Part shown: positions 52,009-60,900 of the stretch, in pieces
Numbering within the stretch: position 1 is the stretch's first letter
Layout: each line of letters opens with the position of its first letter
Assembly: GCF_014191255.1 (NCBI RefSeq)
Contig: NZ_JACHWH010000011.1
Location: forward strand, 1 to 64,000
Direction of reading: 5' to 3'
From: Amycolatopsis bartoniae
GTDB taxonomy: Bacteria > Actinomycetota > Actinomycetes > Mycobacteriales > Pseudonocardiaceae
Length of the DNA: 64,000 nucleotides
The notes under the pieces: model-generated
What the model saw: the letters and a program-made list of their open reading frames with translations, nothing else
Told to the model about the DNA's origin: nothing
The model's database searches: none
Made by a program: the position numbers and the translations under genes

Positions 52009-52758
52009 TCACGAATCCACTCGTGCCGCTGCCAGGGCGCGCAGGGTGTGGAGCAGGACGTGCGTCAGGTTGTAGATCACCGCGCCCGGGGGTGCGGTCT
52101 TGGCCTGTTCCGCGCTTCCCACGATGCTCACCATCGGCTTGCGCGCCCGCTCCGCGGCTCGCGCGACGCGCTGCGTCGCTTCTGCCACAAGGGGTTCGGC
52201 CGCGCCGCCGGTCAGGCCCATCGCCACCGAAAGGTCGGCGGGGCCCACGAGGACCGCGTCGACCCCGGGCACCGACAGGATTTCGGGTACCGCGGTGCAC
52301 CCTGCCGGTGTCTCGATCATCGGCACGACGATCGTGGTCTCCTCGGCCTTTTCCAGGTGCTCGGTGATGCTGTGCGCGCCGAACCGGCCGGCCCTGCTGT
52401 AGGTCGCGAAGCCCCGCTCGCCCAGTGGCGGGTAGTGCGCTGCCGCGACCACCGCCCGGGCCTGGGCAGCGGTGTCGACATGCGGCGCGATCACCCCGTC
52501 CGCGCCGAGGTCGAGCACTCGCAGCACGAGCGCTGGCTCGGCCGCGCCGACTCGCACCAACACGCCGAGGCCGTGGGCCTGTGCCGCCACCACGTGCTGC
52601 TGCAACGGAACCAGGTCGGCGGGCCCGTGTTCGCAGTCGAACACCACGAAGTCGAGTCCCGCCACCCCGGCCATCTCGACGAGCGTCTCCGATGGCAGCC
52701 GCAAAAGCCCGCCGAGCAGTCGTTCCCCGGACCGCAGGCGCTGCTTCAGCGTGGTCAT
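52009..52758 (-). CDS. HpcH/HpaI-family class II aldolase
   Basis: A 249-residue metal-dependent aldolase. VFDCEHGPADLVPLQQHV, the conserved Arg in GVLVRVGAAEP, the metal-ligand Glu in VPMIETPAGC and GPADLSVAMG are family hallmarks. Relatives cleave 4-hydroxy-2-oxo acids to pyruvate plus an aldehyde, or make 2-keto-3-deoxyglucarate-type bonds. ATG 52758 overlaps the SDR stop. As the last gene of operon A it probably performs the final carbon-carbon cleavage. Confidence 0.92.
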   Translation of the reverse strand: MTTLKQRLRSGERLLGGLLRLPSETLVEMAGVAGLDFVVFDCEHGPADLVPLQQHVVAAQAHGLGVLVRVGAAEPALVLRVLDLGADGVIAPHVDTAAQARAVVAAAHYPPLGERGFATYSRAGRFGAHSITEHLEKAEETTIVVPMIETPAGCTAVPEILSVPGVDAVLVGPADLSVAMGLTGGAAEPLVAEATQRVARAAERARKPMVSIVGSAEQAKTAPPGAVIYNLTHVLLHTLRALAAARVDS

Positions 52759-53507
52759 CGCGCCACCATCCCCGCGGACAGGTCGATGTCGGCCGCGCAC
52801 AGCCCCGGCATCCGCAGCATCGCGAGGACCGCCGCCGCCACTTCCGGTTCCGTGACCATCCGGCCCAGTGCCGCCCGCCCCACGAACGCCCGCTCCGCCT
52901 CGGTGCGGCTCACCCCCGTGCGCTCGGCCTCCAGCCGGAAATTGCGGTCCATCCGCGGCCCCTCGACCGGCCCCGGCGACAGTGAGTTGACCGACACCCC
53001 GAGCGGCCCGACCTCCCCCGCCAGCGTCGCCGTCAGGCCGATGACCGCCATCTTCGACGCGCAGTACGGCGTGCGCCGCAGCAGCGGTCGCTTCCCGCTC
53101 ACCGACGCGATGTTGATGACGTCGCCCGCCCCGCGCGCGACCATCGCCGGGAGGAACGCGCGGCACACCAGGTACATCCCGCGGACGTTGACGGCGAAGA
53201 CGTCGTCCCACTCCTGCGGCTCGACCTCGACCAGCGGCTTGACCGGTCCCGCGACCCCGGCGTTGTTGACCAGCACCGAGATCTCTTCGTCCGCCAGCTC
53301 GCCGGCCAGCGCGGCGACCGAGGCGGGATCGGCGACGTCGCACACGGCGGCCCGGCCCGGGCCCGGCAACCGGGCCACCGTCTCGTCCAGACTGGACTGC
53401 CGCCGCCCGGTCACCACCACCCGCACGCCCTCGCGCGACAACGCCACGGCGATCGCCCGGCCCAGACCGTTGCCGCCGCCCGTGACCAGCGCTGTCCGCC
53501 CCCTCAT
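52755..53507 (-). CDS. Short-chain dehydrogenase/reductase
   Basis: A 250-residue classical SDR (GGGNGLG turn, NNAGVAGP, INIASVSGKRP with catalytic Ser, YCASKMAVIG with Tyr/Lys). ATG 53507 overlaps the HisD-like stop; a GTG at 53519 is less likely. Flanked by overlapping genes on both sides in operon A, it should oxidise a secondary alcohol intermediate before aldol cleavage. Confidence 0.91.
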   Translation of the reverse strand: MRGRTALVTGGGNGLGRAIAVALSREGVRVVVTGRRQSSLDETVARLPGPGRAAVCDVADPASVAALAGELADEEISVLVNNAGVAGPVKPLVEVEPQEWDDVFAVNVRGMYLVCRAFLPAMVARGAGDVINIASVSGKRPLLRRTPYCASKMAVIGLTATLAGEVGPLGVSVNSLSPGPVEGPRMDRNFRLEAERTGVSRTEAERAFVGRAALGRMVTEPEVAAAVLAMLRMPGLCAADIDLSAGMVAR

Positions 53508-54799
53508 GCCGGGTTCCACGACAGCTCACCGCGGCGGAACTCCGCCGCCCGCACGTCGCCGGAGCGCGCGTGGCCCTCGAACAGCTCCACCCGCGCCGCG
53601 CGCCCGCACACCTCGCCGAGCCGCACGCTGGACTCGCTGCTCGTCACCTCCTGGTAGGTGACCGTCTTGAGGTACTTGCCGACCCAGAGCCCGCCGGTGT
53701 AGCGGGCGGCGCCGCGCGTGGGCAGGACGTGGTTGGTGCCGATCACCTTGTCCCCGTAGGACACGCACGTGCCCGGCCCGAGGAACAGTGCCCCGTAGTC
53801 GCGCATCTTGTCCAGCGCCTGCCGTGGCTGCTCGGTGAGGACCTGGACGTGCTCGAACGCGTAGGTGTCGGCCAGCGCGAACGCCTCGTCGAGGGAATCG
53901 ACCACGTGGACCTCGCCGTGGTCGCACCACGCCGGCTCGGCGAAGTCGCGGGTGGGCATGCCGGGCAGCAACGCCTCGACGTGGTCGAGCACCTCCCTGG
54001 CGACGTCCTCCGAGGTCGTGATCAGCACCGCCGGGGAATCCGGCCCGTGCTCGGCCTGCGACAACAGGTCCACGGCGACGACGAACGGGTCTGCCGTGTG
54101 GTCGGCCACGATCAGCACCTCGGTCGGCCCGGCGAACAGGTCGATCCCCACCTCGCCGAACAGCTGCCGCTTGGCCTCGGCGACGTAGGCGTTGCCCGGT
54201 CCGGCGATCAGGTCGACCCGCCCCACGGTCTCCGTGCCGACGGCCAGCGCGGCCACCGCCTGCACCCCGCCCAGCAGGTAGATCTCGTCGGCGCCGGCGA
54301 GGTGCATGGCGGCGACGGTGGCCTCGGGGACCTCACCGCGGATCGGCGGCGTGCAGGCGGCCACCCTGGGTACCCCGGCGACCTTCGCGGTCACGATCGT
54401 CATGTGCGCCGACGCGGTGAGCGGGTACCGGCCACCGGGGACGTATGCGCCCGCAGCGGATACCGGCACGTGCTTTTGTCCCAAATGGACACCCGGCAGG
54501 GTCTCCACCTCGAACTCGTGCAACGAATCCCGCTGGTGCCGGGCGAAGGTGCGCACCTGGTCCTGCACGAACCGGATGTCGTCGAGCACCTGTGCGGGAA
54601 CCCTGGCAACGATCTCCTCGACCTGTTCGGCGGAGAGGCGGAACGACTCGGGTGACCACGAGTCGAACTTCGCCGAGTAGTCGCGGACCGCGGCGTCACC
54701 GCGTTCCCGGATGTCGGCGATGATCGCGCGGACACGGTCGGCGACGCCGGCCCGCCCGGCCCGCTCGGCGGGGACGGCGGATTTCAGGACCTTGGGCAT
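53504..54799 (-). CDS. HisD-like (HpsN-type) polyol dehydrogenase 1
   Basis: A 431-residue histidinol-dehydrogenase homologue. Zinc ligands are Gln248 and His251 (SQAEHGPDSPA), Asp350 and His410 (EGHARSG); the catalytic pair is Glu316-His317 (AFEHVQV). The loop reads GTNHVLPT, whereas histidine-biosynthetic HisD has GPNHVLPT. That change, the catabolic neighbours and the absence of his genes argue for an HpsN-like NAD-dependent oxidation of a diol or hydroxyalkyl group to an acid. The substrate is unknown. Confidence 0.87.
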   Translation of the reverse strand: MPKVLKSAVPAERAGRAGVADRVRAIIADIRERGDAAVRDYSAKFDSWSPESFRLSAEQVEEIVARVPAQVLDDIRFVQDQVRTFARHQRDSLHEFEVETLPGVHLGQKHVPVSAAGAYVPGGRYPLTASAHMTIVTAKVAGVPRVAACTPPIRGEVPEATVAAMHLAGADEIYLLGGVQAVAALAVGTETVGRVDLIAGPGNAYVAEAKRQLFGEVGIDLFAGPTEVLIVADHTADPFVVAVDLLSQAEHGPDSPAVLITTSEDVAREVLDHVEALLPGMPTRDFAEPAWCDHGEVHVVDSLDEAFALADTYAFEHVQVLTEQPRQALDKMRDYGALFLGPGTCVSYGDKVIGTNHVLPTRGAARYTGGLWVGKYLKTVTYQEVTSSESSVRLGEVCGRAARVELFEGHARSGDVRAAEFRRGELSWNPA

Positions 54800-54809
54800 G
54801 GGATCTCCT

Positions 54810-55490
54810 TCATCGGATGAAACGCAACCAGTCGCGCAGCACCTCGGCCGCGGCGGCGGGTTCCTCGAGCGTCAGCAGGTGCCCGGATTTCGGGAGCACC
54901 CGCAGGGTGGGGTTGGCCGCCTGCGCGGCGATGGCGTGGTGGAACGACGGCGGGCACAACACGTCCCGTGCGCCGCACAGCACCAGGACCGGGCAGGACA
55001 GCCCTGCGATCGCGGGGTGGAAATCGCGCCGGGTGGCCTGGGCAGCGAGCTGCGCGCGGAACGTGTCCGGCCCGATCCGCCGCGCCATGACCAGAAAACG
55101 CTGGTACAAAGCCGGATCCGGATCGGCGAACATGGTCGGCAGGATCCGCCCGGCAGCTTCCTCGAAGCCACCCTCCGCGGTGAGCCGGTCCAGCTCCGCC
55201 CAGCCGGCCAGCTGCTCCGAAGACGGCGCGCCGGCATTGGTCGACACCGCGCAGAACCCGGCCAGCCGCTCGGGTGTCCGCCGGGCGACCTCGAACCCGG
55301 CGATGGCGCCGAGACTGACTCCGACGAGCACGAACGGTCCGTCCACAGCGGACAGGATCTGCTCGGCCATGCCGCCGATCGAGGGCGCGGTGATCTCGGC
55401 GTGCACCACCGGCCCCGGCACGTCGACACCGCTCCAGAGGCCCGCGTCGCACAGCATCCCGGGCACCAGCACCACCGGCGGTGACGTCAT
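54810..55490 (-). CDS. Alpha/beta hydrolase
   Basis: A compact 226-residue alpha/beta hydrolase: LVPGMLCDAGLWSGV (oxyanion), Ser in VGVSLGAIAG, Asp in CGARDVLCPP and His in PKSGHLLTL. ATG 55490 overlaps the bicupin stop. It lies 10 bp before the HisD-like gene in operon A. Lactonase, enol-lactonase or esterase activity would fit. Confidence 0.89.
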   Translation of the reverse strand: MTSPPVVLVPGMLCDAGLWSGVDVPGPVVHAEITAPSIGGMAEQILSAVDGPFVLVGVSLGAIAGFEVARRTPERLAGFCAVSTNAGAPSSEQLAGWAELDRLTAEGGFEEAAGRILPTMFADPDPALYQRFLVMARRIGPDTFRAQLAAQATRRDFHPAIAGLSCPVLVLCGARDVLCPPSFHHAIAAQAANPTLRVLPKSGHLLTLEEPAAAAEVLRDWLRFIR

Positions 55491-56605
55491 CGCGCGCGGG
55501 GCAGCAGGTGGTACGGCGCGAGATAGCCGTTGTGGTCCAGGCCGACACCGGCGTCGGCGGCCGCCTTGACGACCTCCTCATCCCACTCCAGCCGGACGCG
55601 CCCGTCACCGCCGTTGACGACGAGCAGGGTCGCCGTCTCACCGGACACGTTGCGGACGCTGCGCCACGCACCGCGCGGCACGGACAGCATGTCCCACGGG
55701 CCGAGGCGCACGCTGACCTCGTCGTGCCGGTTGAGCGTGACCTCCCATTCGCCGTCCTTCACCATGAGGACCTGCGTCTCGTCGTGGCGGTGGAGCAGCA
55801 GGCCCTCTCCCGGCTCAGCGCGCAGCCACGCGACGTTGTGCCCGTGCGGGTTGTAGATGCGCGGTTCCTGGTCGCGGTCCTCGGTCATGCCGAAGCCGAT
55901 CACCGTGGCCAGCTCGGCGCGTCCGCCCGGCAGCACGCTCCCCAGCAGCGCGCGGGCGGACCATCGCAGATCGCCGGTGGCAGCCACCCGCCGCCGCAGC
56001 TTCGCCACGTCGTAGGAGGGCAGGGCCGCGATGTCGGCGGGGGCCATCGGCTGGACCAGCTCGGCCGGGTCGGGAACCTCGTCGCCCGCGACGGTGTCGA
56101 TGAGCCGGTTGTCCGCGCCGAGGTACAGGCCGTGGCCCTCGGCCTCCCGCAACACGGACGGGCCCCAGATGATCCCGCCGGTGTCGTCGTGCCCGAGCAC
56201 CGTGAACAGCCAGCCGTCGTCGGGGCCAACGTTCGTGAAGCCCCGGAAGATCCACGTCGGGATCGAGGCGATGTCGCCCTCGCGCAGCACCAGCTCGCCC
56301 TCGTCGCCGTCCGCACCCCACCGCAGCAGGAACTCGCCGCGGAAGCACAGGAACACCTCGGCCGTGAAGTGCAGATGCAGATTGTTCGTGATGCCGTGCG
56401 GCATCGCCGCGGCGCCGATGCTGAACCCGTGGGGCTCGCGCAGGTTCACCACCTGGTCCGGGTTCTGCGTCACCCCCGGGCCGATCATCGAGTAGTTCTC
56501 CTTGCGGTCCGATCCCGGTGTCCGGCAGTCGATGAACGCCTGGTTGCAGGACACGAAATCGGTGCGGCGGATCGTGCGGCGGCGCAGCTCCTCGTCGGTG
56601 ACCAT
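55487..56605 (-). CDS. Bicupin protein, first gene of operon A
   Basis: A 372-residue protein with two cupin domains (about 60-170 and 240-350). The first has NNLHLHFTAEVFLCFRGEFL, the second LLLHRHDETQVLMVKDGEWE then SVPRGAWRSVRN, giving plausible metal ligands in each. A conserved N-terminus (QAFIDCRTPGSDRKENYSMI) recalls uncharacterised bicupins found beside HisD-like genes. ATG 56605 with AAGGGG is chosen over upstream codons. An operator-like palindrome lies 28 bp upstream. It could be a dioxygenase or isomerase. Confidence 0.85.
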   Translation of the reverse strand: MVTDEELRRRTIRRTDFVSCNQAFIDCRTPGSDRKENYSMIGPGVTQNPDQVVNLREPHGFSIGAAAMPHGITNNLHLHFTAEVFLCFRGEFLLRWGADGDEGELVLREGDIASIPTWIFRGFTNVGPDDGWLFTVLGHDDTGGIIWGPSVLREAEGHGLYLGADNRLIDTVAGDEVPDPAELVQPMAPADIAALPSYDVAKLRRRVAATGDLRWSARALLGSVLPGGRAELATVIGFGMTEDRDQEPRIYNPHGHNVAWLRAEPGEGLLLHRHDETQVLMVKDGEWEVTLNRHDEVSVRLGPWDMLSVPRGAWRSVRNVSGETATLLVVNGGDGRVRLEWDEEVVKAAADAGVGLDHNGYLAPYHLLPRAR

Positions 56606-56632
56606 GGCACCCCTTCGCTGAAATCGGTTGTA

Positions 56633-56648
56633 CATACGTATGCATACC
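56633..56648. promoter_or_regulatory. LacI-type operator C1
   Basis: CATACGTATG (perfect palindrome, 56633-56642) continues as CATACC, 28 bp before the bicupin start. The same palindrome occurs before the MHS transporter at 62276-62285. Confidence 0.78.
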
Positions 56649-56701
56649 ATCACTGCGCACACCCGTGTGTCAAGGACGACCGACTGCGGTTTCCGCTAGG
56701 A

Positions 56702-56711
56702 TGCGTATGCA
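56702..56711. promoter_or_regulatory. LacI-type operator C2 (half site)
   Basis: TGCGTATGCA, 27 bp before the LacI start, resembles C1 with one mismatch per arm; probably autoregulatory. Confidence 0.55.
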
Positions 56712-56737
56712 CGAGCCACGCGCCGGAAGGGCAGCCG

Positions 56738-57739
56738 ATGACGATCACGAGCCATGACGTGGCCCGGCTCGCCGGGGTGTCCCAGCCGACCGTCTCCCGG
56801 GCGCTGCGCGGGGACCACCGGGTTTCGGAGGCCACCCGCGCGCGGGTGCGCGCGGCGGCCGAGGCGCTCGGCTACGTGCCCAGCGAAGCGGGCCGGAGCC
56901 TCTCGACGCGCTCGACGCGCCGCATCGGAGTGGTCGTCACCGACCTGACCAACCCGTTCTACCCACACCTGATCGGCCCGCTGCACGACGAACTCGAACA
57001 GCACGGCTACCGGATGATGCTGTTCACCGAGCGCAGCGAGACGGCGCTGGAGACCGAGCGCCTGCTCGACCGCTCGATCGACGGCGTCGTGCTCACCACC
57101 GCGGTGATCGGGTCTCCCCTGCCCGCCGAGCTCACCCGCCGCGGCCTGCCGTTCGTCTTCCTCAACCGGGAGACGGGCAACGACAAGGCCGACGCGGCGG
57201 TGGTCGACAACGAGGCCGGCGGCCGGCTCGTCGCCGAGGAACTCGTGCGCCTCGGCCACACCGATGTCGCCCTGATCGGCGGTCCCGCGGACACCACCAC
57301 GGGGCGCGACCGGGAGCTGGGATTCCGGGTCGGGCTGTCCGAGGCCGGGGTCGGGCTGCCCCGGCACCGGGTGCGCCGCGGGCCGTTCGACCAGGGCACC
57401 GGCTACCAGGGACTGCTCGACATGCTGGCGGAGGGACCGTGTCCCACCGCGGTCTTCTGCGGCAACGACGTGATCGCGATCGGTGTGCTGAACGCGGCGC
57501 GGCGGCGGGGTCTGTCGGTGCCCGGCGACCTGACCGTCATCGGGTTCGACGACCTGCCGATGGCCTCCTGGGAGACCTTCGACCTCACCACCGTTCGCCA
57601 CGACCTCGACGGGATGGCGCAGGCCGCGGCGGACCTGCTGGTCGAACGCCTGTCCGGGAAGGCGCCGGACACCCCGCGCCGGGTCACGTTCGCTCCGGCA
57701 CTGGTACCGAGGGGGACGCACGCCACCTCGACGCGGTGA
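56738..57739 (+). CDS. LacI-family regulator of the 52-63 kb locus
   Basis: A 333-residue regulator with helix-turn-helix TSHDVARLAGVSQPTVSRAL at the N-terminus and a sugar-binding-like effector domain (IGVVVTDLTNPFYPHLIGPL, AVFCGNDVIAIGVLNAARRR, VIGFDDLPMASW). ATG 56738 follows GGAAGG. It is divergent from operon A. CATACGTATG-type sites before operon A, itself, the MHS transporter and the SnoaL gene suggest one regulon. Its 3' end overlaps the convergent nitrilase gene by 56 bp. Confidence 0.92.
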   Translation: MTITSHDVARLAGVSQPTVSRALRGDHRVSEATRARVRAAAEALGYVPSEAGRSLSTRSTRRIGVVVTDLTNPFYPHLIGPLHDELEQHGYRMMLFTERSETALETERLLDRSIDGVVLTTAVIGSPLPAELTRRGLPFVFLNRETGNDKADAAVVDNEAGGRLVAEELVRLGHTDVALIGGPADTTTGRDRELGFRVGLSEAGVGLPRHRVRRGPFDQGTGYQGLLDMLAEGPCPTAVFCGNDVIAIGVLNAARRRGLSVPGDLTVIGFDDLPMASWETFDLTTVRHDLDGMAQAAADLLVERLSGKAPDTPRRVTFAPALVPRGTHATSTR

Positions 57740-58544
57740 GCGCGCCGCCGTACAGCGGCAACGGGATCGGTTCGTCGTCCTCGCGCAGCTGCTCCCACGG
57801 CTTCGTGACGCCAAAGCTGCCGTGGCGGCGCACGGCGGTCACCACGTCCAGGTCGATCACGGCCGTGAGCACCTCCTCGGTGCCGCCGGGCAGCTCGGCC
57901 AGGACCTGCCCTTCGGGTCCGGTCAGCACGGAGTGGCCGACGCCGGTCGGACCTGCCGCGTTGACGCTCGCGACGAACACCTGGTTGACGATCGCGTTGG
58001 CACGGGCCAGGACGACCTCCTGAGCGCGGTCGGCGGTGTCGGTCCGGACCACGTTGAGCACGAGCTCGGCCCCGAGCCAGGCCAGGTGCCGGGTGGTCTC
58101 GGGGAACCACGCGTCGTAGCAGACGGACAGCCCGACGCGGCCCACGCCCGGGATGGGGAACACCACGAACTCGCGGCCCGGCCGGAACGGTTCGTGGGGC
58201 CGCCACGGGAAGACCTTGCGGTAGGACGCGGCCAGTTCCCCCTCCGGTGAATACACGACGGCCGTGTCGTAGACGTGGCCGTCGTCGCCGAGCTCGGCGA
58301 CACTGCCCGGGCACAGCCACAACCCCAGGTCCCCGGCGAGTTCGGCGAAGTACCGGTGACGGGGGCCGTCGGTGAGCGGTTCCGCGCTGTCCACATCGGA
58401 CTCCGCGGTCAGGTGCAGCTCCGGGTAGGCCAGCAGCCGGGTCCCCGGGAACCGGTGCACCGTCGCGCTGGCGTGCGCGGCGAACCCCGCCAAGTCGCGT
58501 CCGGCGGAAACCTGGGCGAGCGCCAGGGTGAGCGGCCGTCCCAT
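57684..58544 (-). CDS. Nitrilase-superfamily amidohydrolase
   Basis: A 286-residue carbon-nitrogen hydrolase with the Glu42 (YPELHL), Lys110 (YRKVFPW) and Cys142 (SVCYDAWFPE) triad. ATG 58544 overlaps the stop of the second HisD-like gene, with AGGAGGT upstream. It ends inside the 3' end of the convergent LacI gene. The usual members cleave amides or carbamoyl groups to acid plus ammonia, so the pathway may process a nitrogen-containing substrate. Confidence 0.91.
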   Translation of the reverse strand: MGRPLTLALAQVSAGRDLAGFAAHASATVHRFPGTRLLAYPELHLTAESDVDSAEPLTDGPRHRYFAELAGDLGLWLCPGSVAELGDDGHVYDTAVVYSPEGELAASYRKVFPWRPHEPFRPGREFVVFPIPGVGRVGLSVCYDAWFPETTRHLAWLGAELVLNVVRTDTADRAQEVVLARANAIVNQVFVASVNAAGPTGVGHSVLTGPEGQVLAELPGGTEEVLTAVIDLDVVTAVRRHGSFGVTKPWEQLREDDEPIPLPLYGGALTASRWRASPSVPVPERT

Positions 58545-59872
58545 CACACCTCCTGCGGGGCTAGCCGCCGCGTGCGCAGGACGGCCGTCGCGCGGTGGGC
58601 GGCCATGCCCTCCGAAGCCGAGATGACCTCGACGGCGTCGGCCAGAACGGGCGTGGCCTCGCGGGCGACCCGCTGGTAGGTCAGCGGCCGGAGGAACCGC
58701 GACACGGACAGCCCGGCGCTGTGCCGCGCGCCGCCGGCGGTGGGCAGCACGTGGTTGGTCCCGGCCATGCCCTTGTCGGAGTAGGCGACGGTGCTCCACG
58801 CGCCGAGGAACAGCGATCCGTAGGCGGTGAGGTGCTCGTGGTACCAGTCGTCGTCGGCGGTCTGGATCTCCAGGTGTTCGGGGGCGAGGTCGTCCATCAG
58901 CGCCGCCGCGGTCTCGCGGTCGGCCGCCACCGTGATCGAGCCGTGGTCGCGCCACGCGGGGCCGGCGATCGACGCGGTGGCCAGGGTCGCGAGCTGTCGG
59001 TCGGCCTCCGCGGCGACCGCGGTCGCCAGCTCGGCGCTCGTCGTGATCAGCGCCGCGGGCGAGTCCGGGCCGTGCTCGGCCTGACCGAGCAGGTCGGCCG
59101 CGACGAGTTCGGGGTCGGCGGTCTCGTCGGCGATGACGGCGACCTCGGAGGGCCCCGCGAGCAGGTCGATCGCGACCGTGCCGAAGAGCTGGCGCTTGGC
59201 CTCCGCCACGAACGCGTTGCCCGCGCCGACCAGCATGTCCACCGGTGCGTCGCCGACCAGGCCGTAGGCCATCGCCGCGAGCGCCTGCACCCCGCCGAGC
59301 AGGAAGACCCGGTCCACTCCGGACACGTACGCGGCGTACAGCACGGCGGGGTTGGGACCGCCGTCCGGCTGCGGCGGCGTGCACGCGACGACCGACGGGA
59401 CCCCGGCCGCCTTGGCGACGTTGACGGTCATGAAAGCGCTTGCGGTCAGCGGGAAACGGCCCGCGGGCAGGTAGGCGCCGACGCGCTGCACCGGCACGTA
59501 GCGGTACCCGGCGACCACGCCGGGTTCGAGCTCGACCTCCAGGTCCTTCAGCGCGGCGCGGGACGCCTCCGCGAAGGCCCTGGTGCGGGCGGCACCGAGC
59601 TCGATCGCCTCGCGCAGGTCGTCCGGCAGCGACGACCCGCTGCGGCGCATCTCCTCGCGCGAGATCTCCAGCGGCCTGCCGTCGTACCCGTCGAGCTCGG
59701 CGGCGTAGCGGGTCACGGCCGCGAGCCCGTCGGCGCGGATCTGCCCGAGCATGCGGGTCACCGTCTCGATGACCCCGGGATCGCGCTGGGCCGGCGCTCC
59801 CCCGGCCGCGGGTGCCTTGACGGCCGTGAACCGGCCGGCGAATCGACGCTGGGTGGCTTCGGTGAAGTACAT
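58544..59872 (-). CDS. HisD-like (HpsN-type) polyol dehydrogenase 2
   Basis: A 442-residue histidinol-dehydrogenase homologue, clearly diverged from the one at 53504-54799. It keeps the zinc ligands Gln264, His267, Asp366 and His426 and the catalytic Glu332-His333 (LAPEHLEIQ). It also has GTNHVLPT rather than GPNHVLPT. ATG 59872 is used; the frame opens further upstream without family support. It forms a two-gene operon with the nitrilase and is divergent from the LysR gene. Two active-looking paralogues in one locus suggest two successive or parallel oxidations. Confidence 0.87.
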   Translation of the reverse strand: MYFTEATQRRFAGRFTAVKAPAAGGAPAQRDPGVIETVTRMLGQIRADGLAAVTRYAAELDGYDGRPLEISREEMRRSGSSLPDDLREAIELGAARTRAFAEASRAALKDLEVELEPGVVAGYRYVPVQRVGAYLPAGRFPLTASAFMTVNVAKAAGVPSVVACTPPQPDGGPNPAVLYAAYVSGVDRVFLLGGVQALAAMAYGLVGDAPVDMLVGAGNAFVAEAKRQLFGTVAIDLLAGPSEVAVIADETADPELVAADLLGQAEHGPDSPAALITTSAELATAVAAEADRQLATLATASIAGPAWRDHGSITVAADRETAAALMDDLAPEHLEIQTADDDWYHEHLTAYGSLFLGAWSTVAYSDKGMAGTNHVLPTAGGARHSAGLSVSRFLRPLTYQRVAREATPVLADAVEVISASEGMAAHRATAVLRTRRLAPQEV

Positions 59873-59915
59873 GCCCCGAAAACTAATTCCGCTCCTGCCA
59901 CGGGACAACCTTGTC

Positions 59916-59928
59916 TTGCATTGAGCAA
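59916..59928. promoter_or_regulatory. LysR-type box
   Basis: TTGCATTGAGCAA (TTGC-N5-GCAA) lies between the divergent HisD-like and LysR genes, 16 bp before the LysR start. It matches the dyad expected for a LysR regulator. Confidence 0.6.
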
Positions 59929-59944
59929 CCTATAGCATTTCCTT

Positions 59945-60895
59945 GTGACTCTGACGCAGTTGCGAGCGCTCGTGGCGGCCGCCGAACTCGGTTCCTTCAC
60001 CGCCGCCGGGAACGCGCTCGGGTACAGCCAGGCGGCCATCTCGGAACTGGTGCGCCGCCTGGAGGAGGAATGCGGCCTGCAGCTGTTCCACCGGGGCGGG
60101 CGGCGGCTCACGCTGACCGTCGCCGGGACCCAGCTGCTGCCGCATGCGCAGCAGACCGTCAGCGCGGCGCAGAACGCCGAGGACACGGTCAAGGCGGTGC
60201 GCGGGCTGACCGGCGGGGTGGCGTCGTTCGGCCTGTTCCGCAACGCGGACTTCTACCTGCTCGCCGAGCTGGGTGAACGCTTCGCCACCGCGCACCCGGA
60301 CGTGCGCGTCCGCCTGGTCGGGGTCAACGCCGCGCTCGTCGCCGAAGCCGTCGCGGCCGGGGACCTGGAGGCGGGCATAGTCGTCCTCCCGGTCACCCCC
60401 ACCGGACTGGAGACCACCCCGCTCGCGCGCGACGAAGTCCTCTACGTGTCAGCGGATCCGGCGCACGTGGCCGCACCGGTGGACATCGAAACGCTGGCCG
60501 CGCGGCGGCTCGTCCTCTACGACGCGCACGTGGGGTGGGCGGACCCGGACCGGTTGCAGCTGGCCGAGCGGGCCCAGCACGCCGGGGTGCGACTCGACCC
60601 GTTCATCGAGGTCGAGCAGGCCCAGGCCGCGCTGCACCTGGTGGCCCGCGGGCTGGGTGACACGTTCCTGTCCCGCGCGGTGGCGCAGCGGCTCCTCCGC
60701 ACGGAGGGCCTGCGCCTGCACACCACGACCTTCGACCCGCCGCTGCACAACACGTTCGCGCTCGTGCGGCGGCAGCACACCCGGCTCTCCCCCGCCACCG
60801 CGGAGCTCGCGCGGCTCGCCGTGGACCTGTTGCTGCGCAACACGATGCTCGAACACCGGCGGCCCCTGCCCGTGCAGGAGCCGCCGGTGCCGTGA
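59945..60895 (+). CDS. LysR-family regulator
   Basis: A 316-residue protein with the LysR winged helix (TLTQLRALVAAAELGSFTAA, YSQAAISELVRRLEEE) and a type-2 periplasmic-binding-like effector domain (about 90-295). GTG 59945 is the start. It is divergent from the HisD2/nitrilase operon and probably activates it in response to a pathway intermediate. The 5-bp gap to the convergent transporter leaves no room for a separate terminator. Confidence 0.92.
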   Translation: MTLTQLRALVAAAELGSFTAAGNALGYSQAAISELVRRLEEECGLQLFHRGGRRLTLTVAGTQLLPHAQQTVSAAQNAEDTVKAVRGLTGGVASFGLFRNADFYLLAELGERFATAHPDVRVRLVGVNAALVAEAVAAGDLEAGIVVLPVTPTGLETTPLARDEVLYVSADPAHVAAPVDIETLAARRLVLYDAHVGWADPDRLQLAERAQHAGVRLDPFIEVEQAQAALHLVARGLGDTFLSRAVAQRLLRTEGLRLHTTTFDPPLHNTFALVRRQHTRLSPATAELARLAVDLLLRNTMLEHRRPLPVQEPPVP

Positions 60896-60900
60896 AGCGG

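Noticed and set aside
52009-59872. A histidine biosynthesis cluster, because two hisD-like genes are present
   Set aside because: No other his genes occur, both copies have GTNHVLPT in place of the HisD loop, and all neighbours are catabolic.
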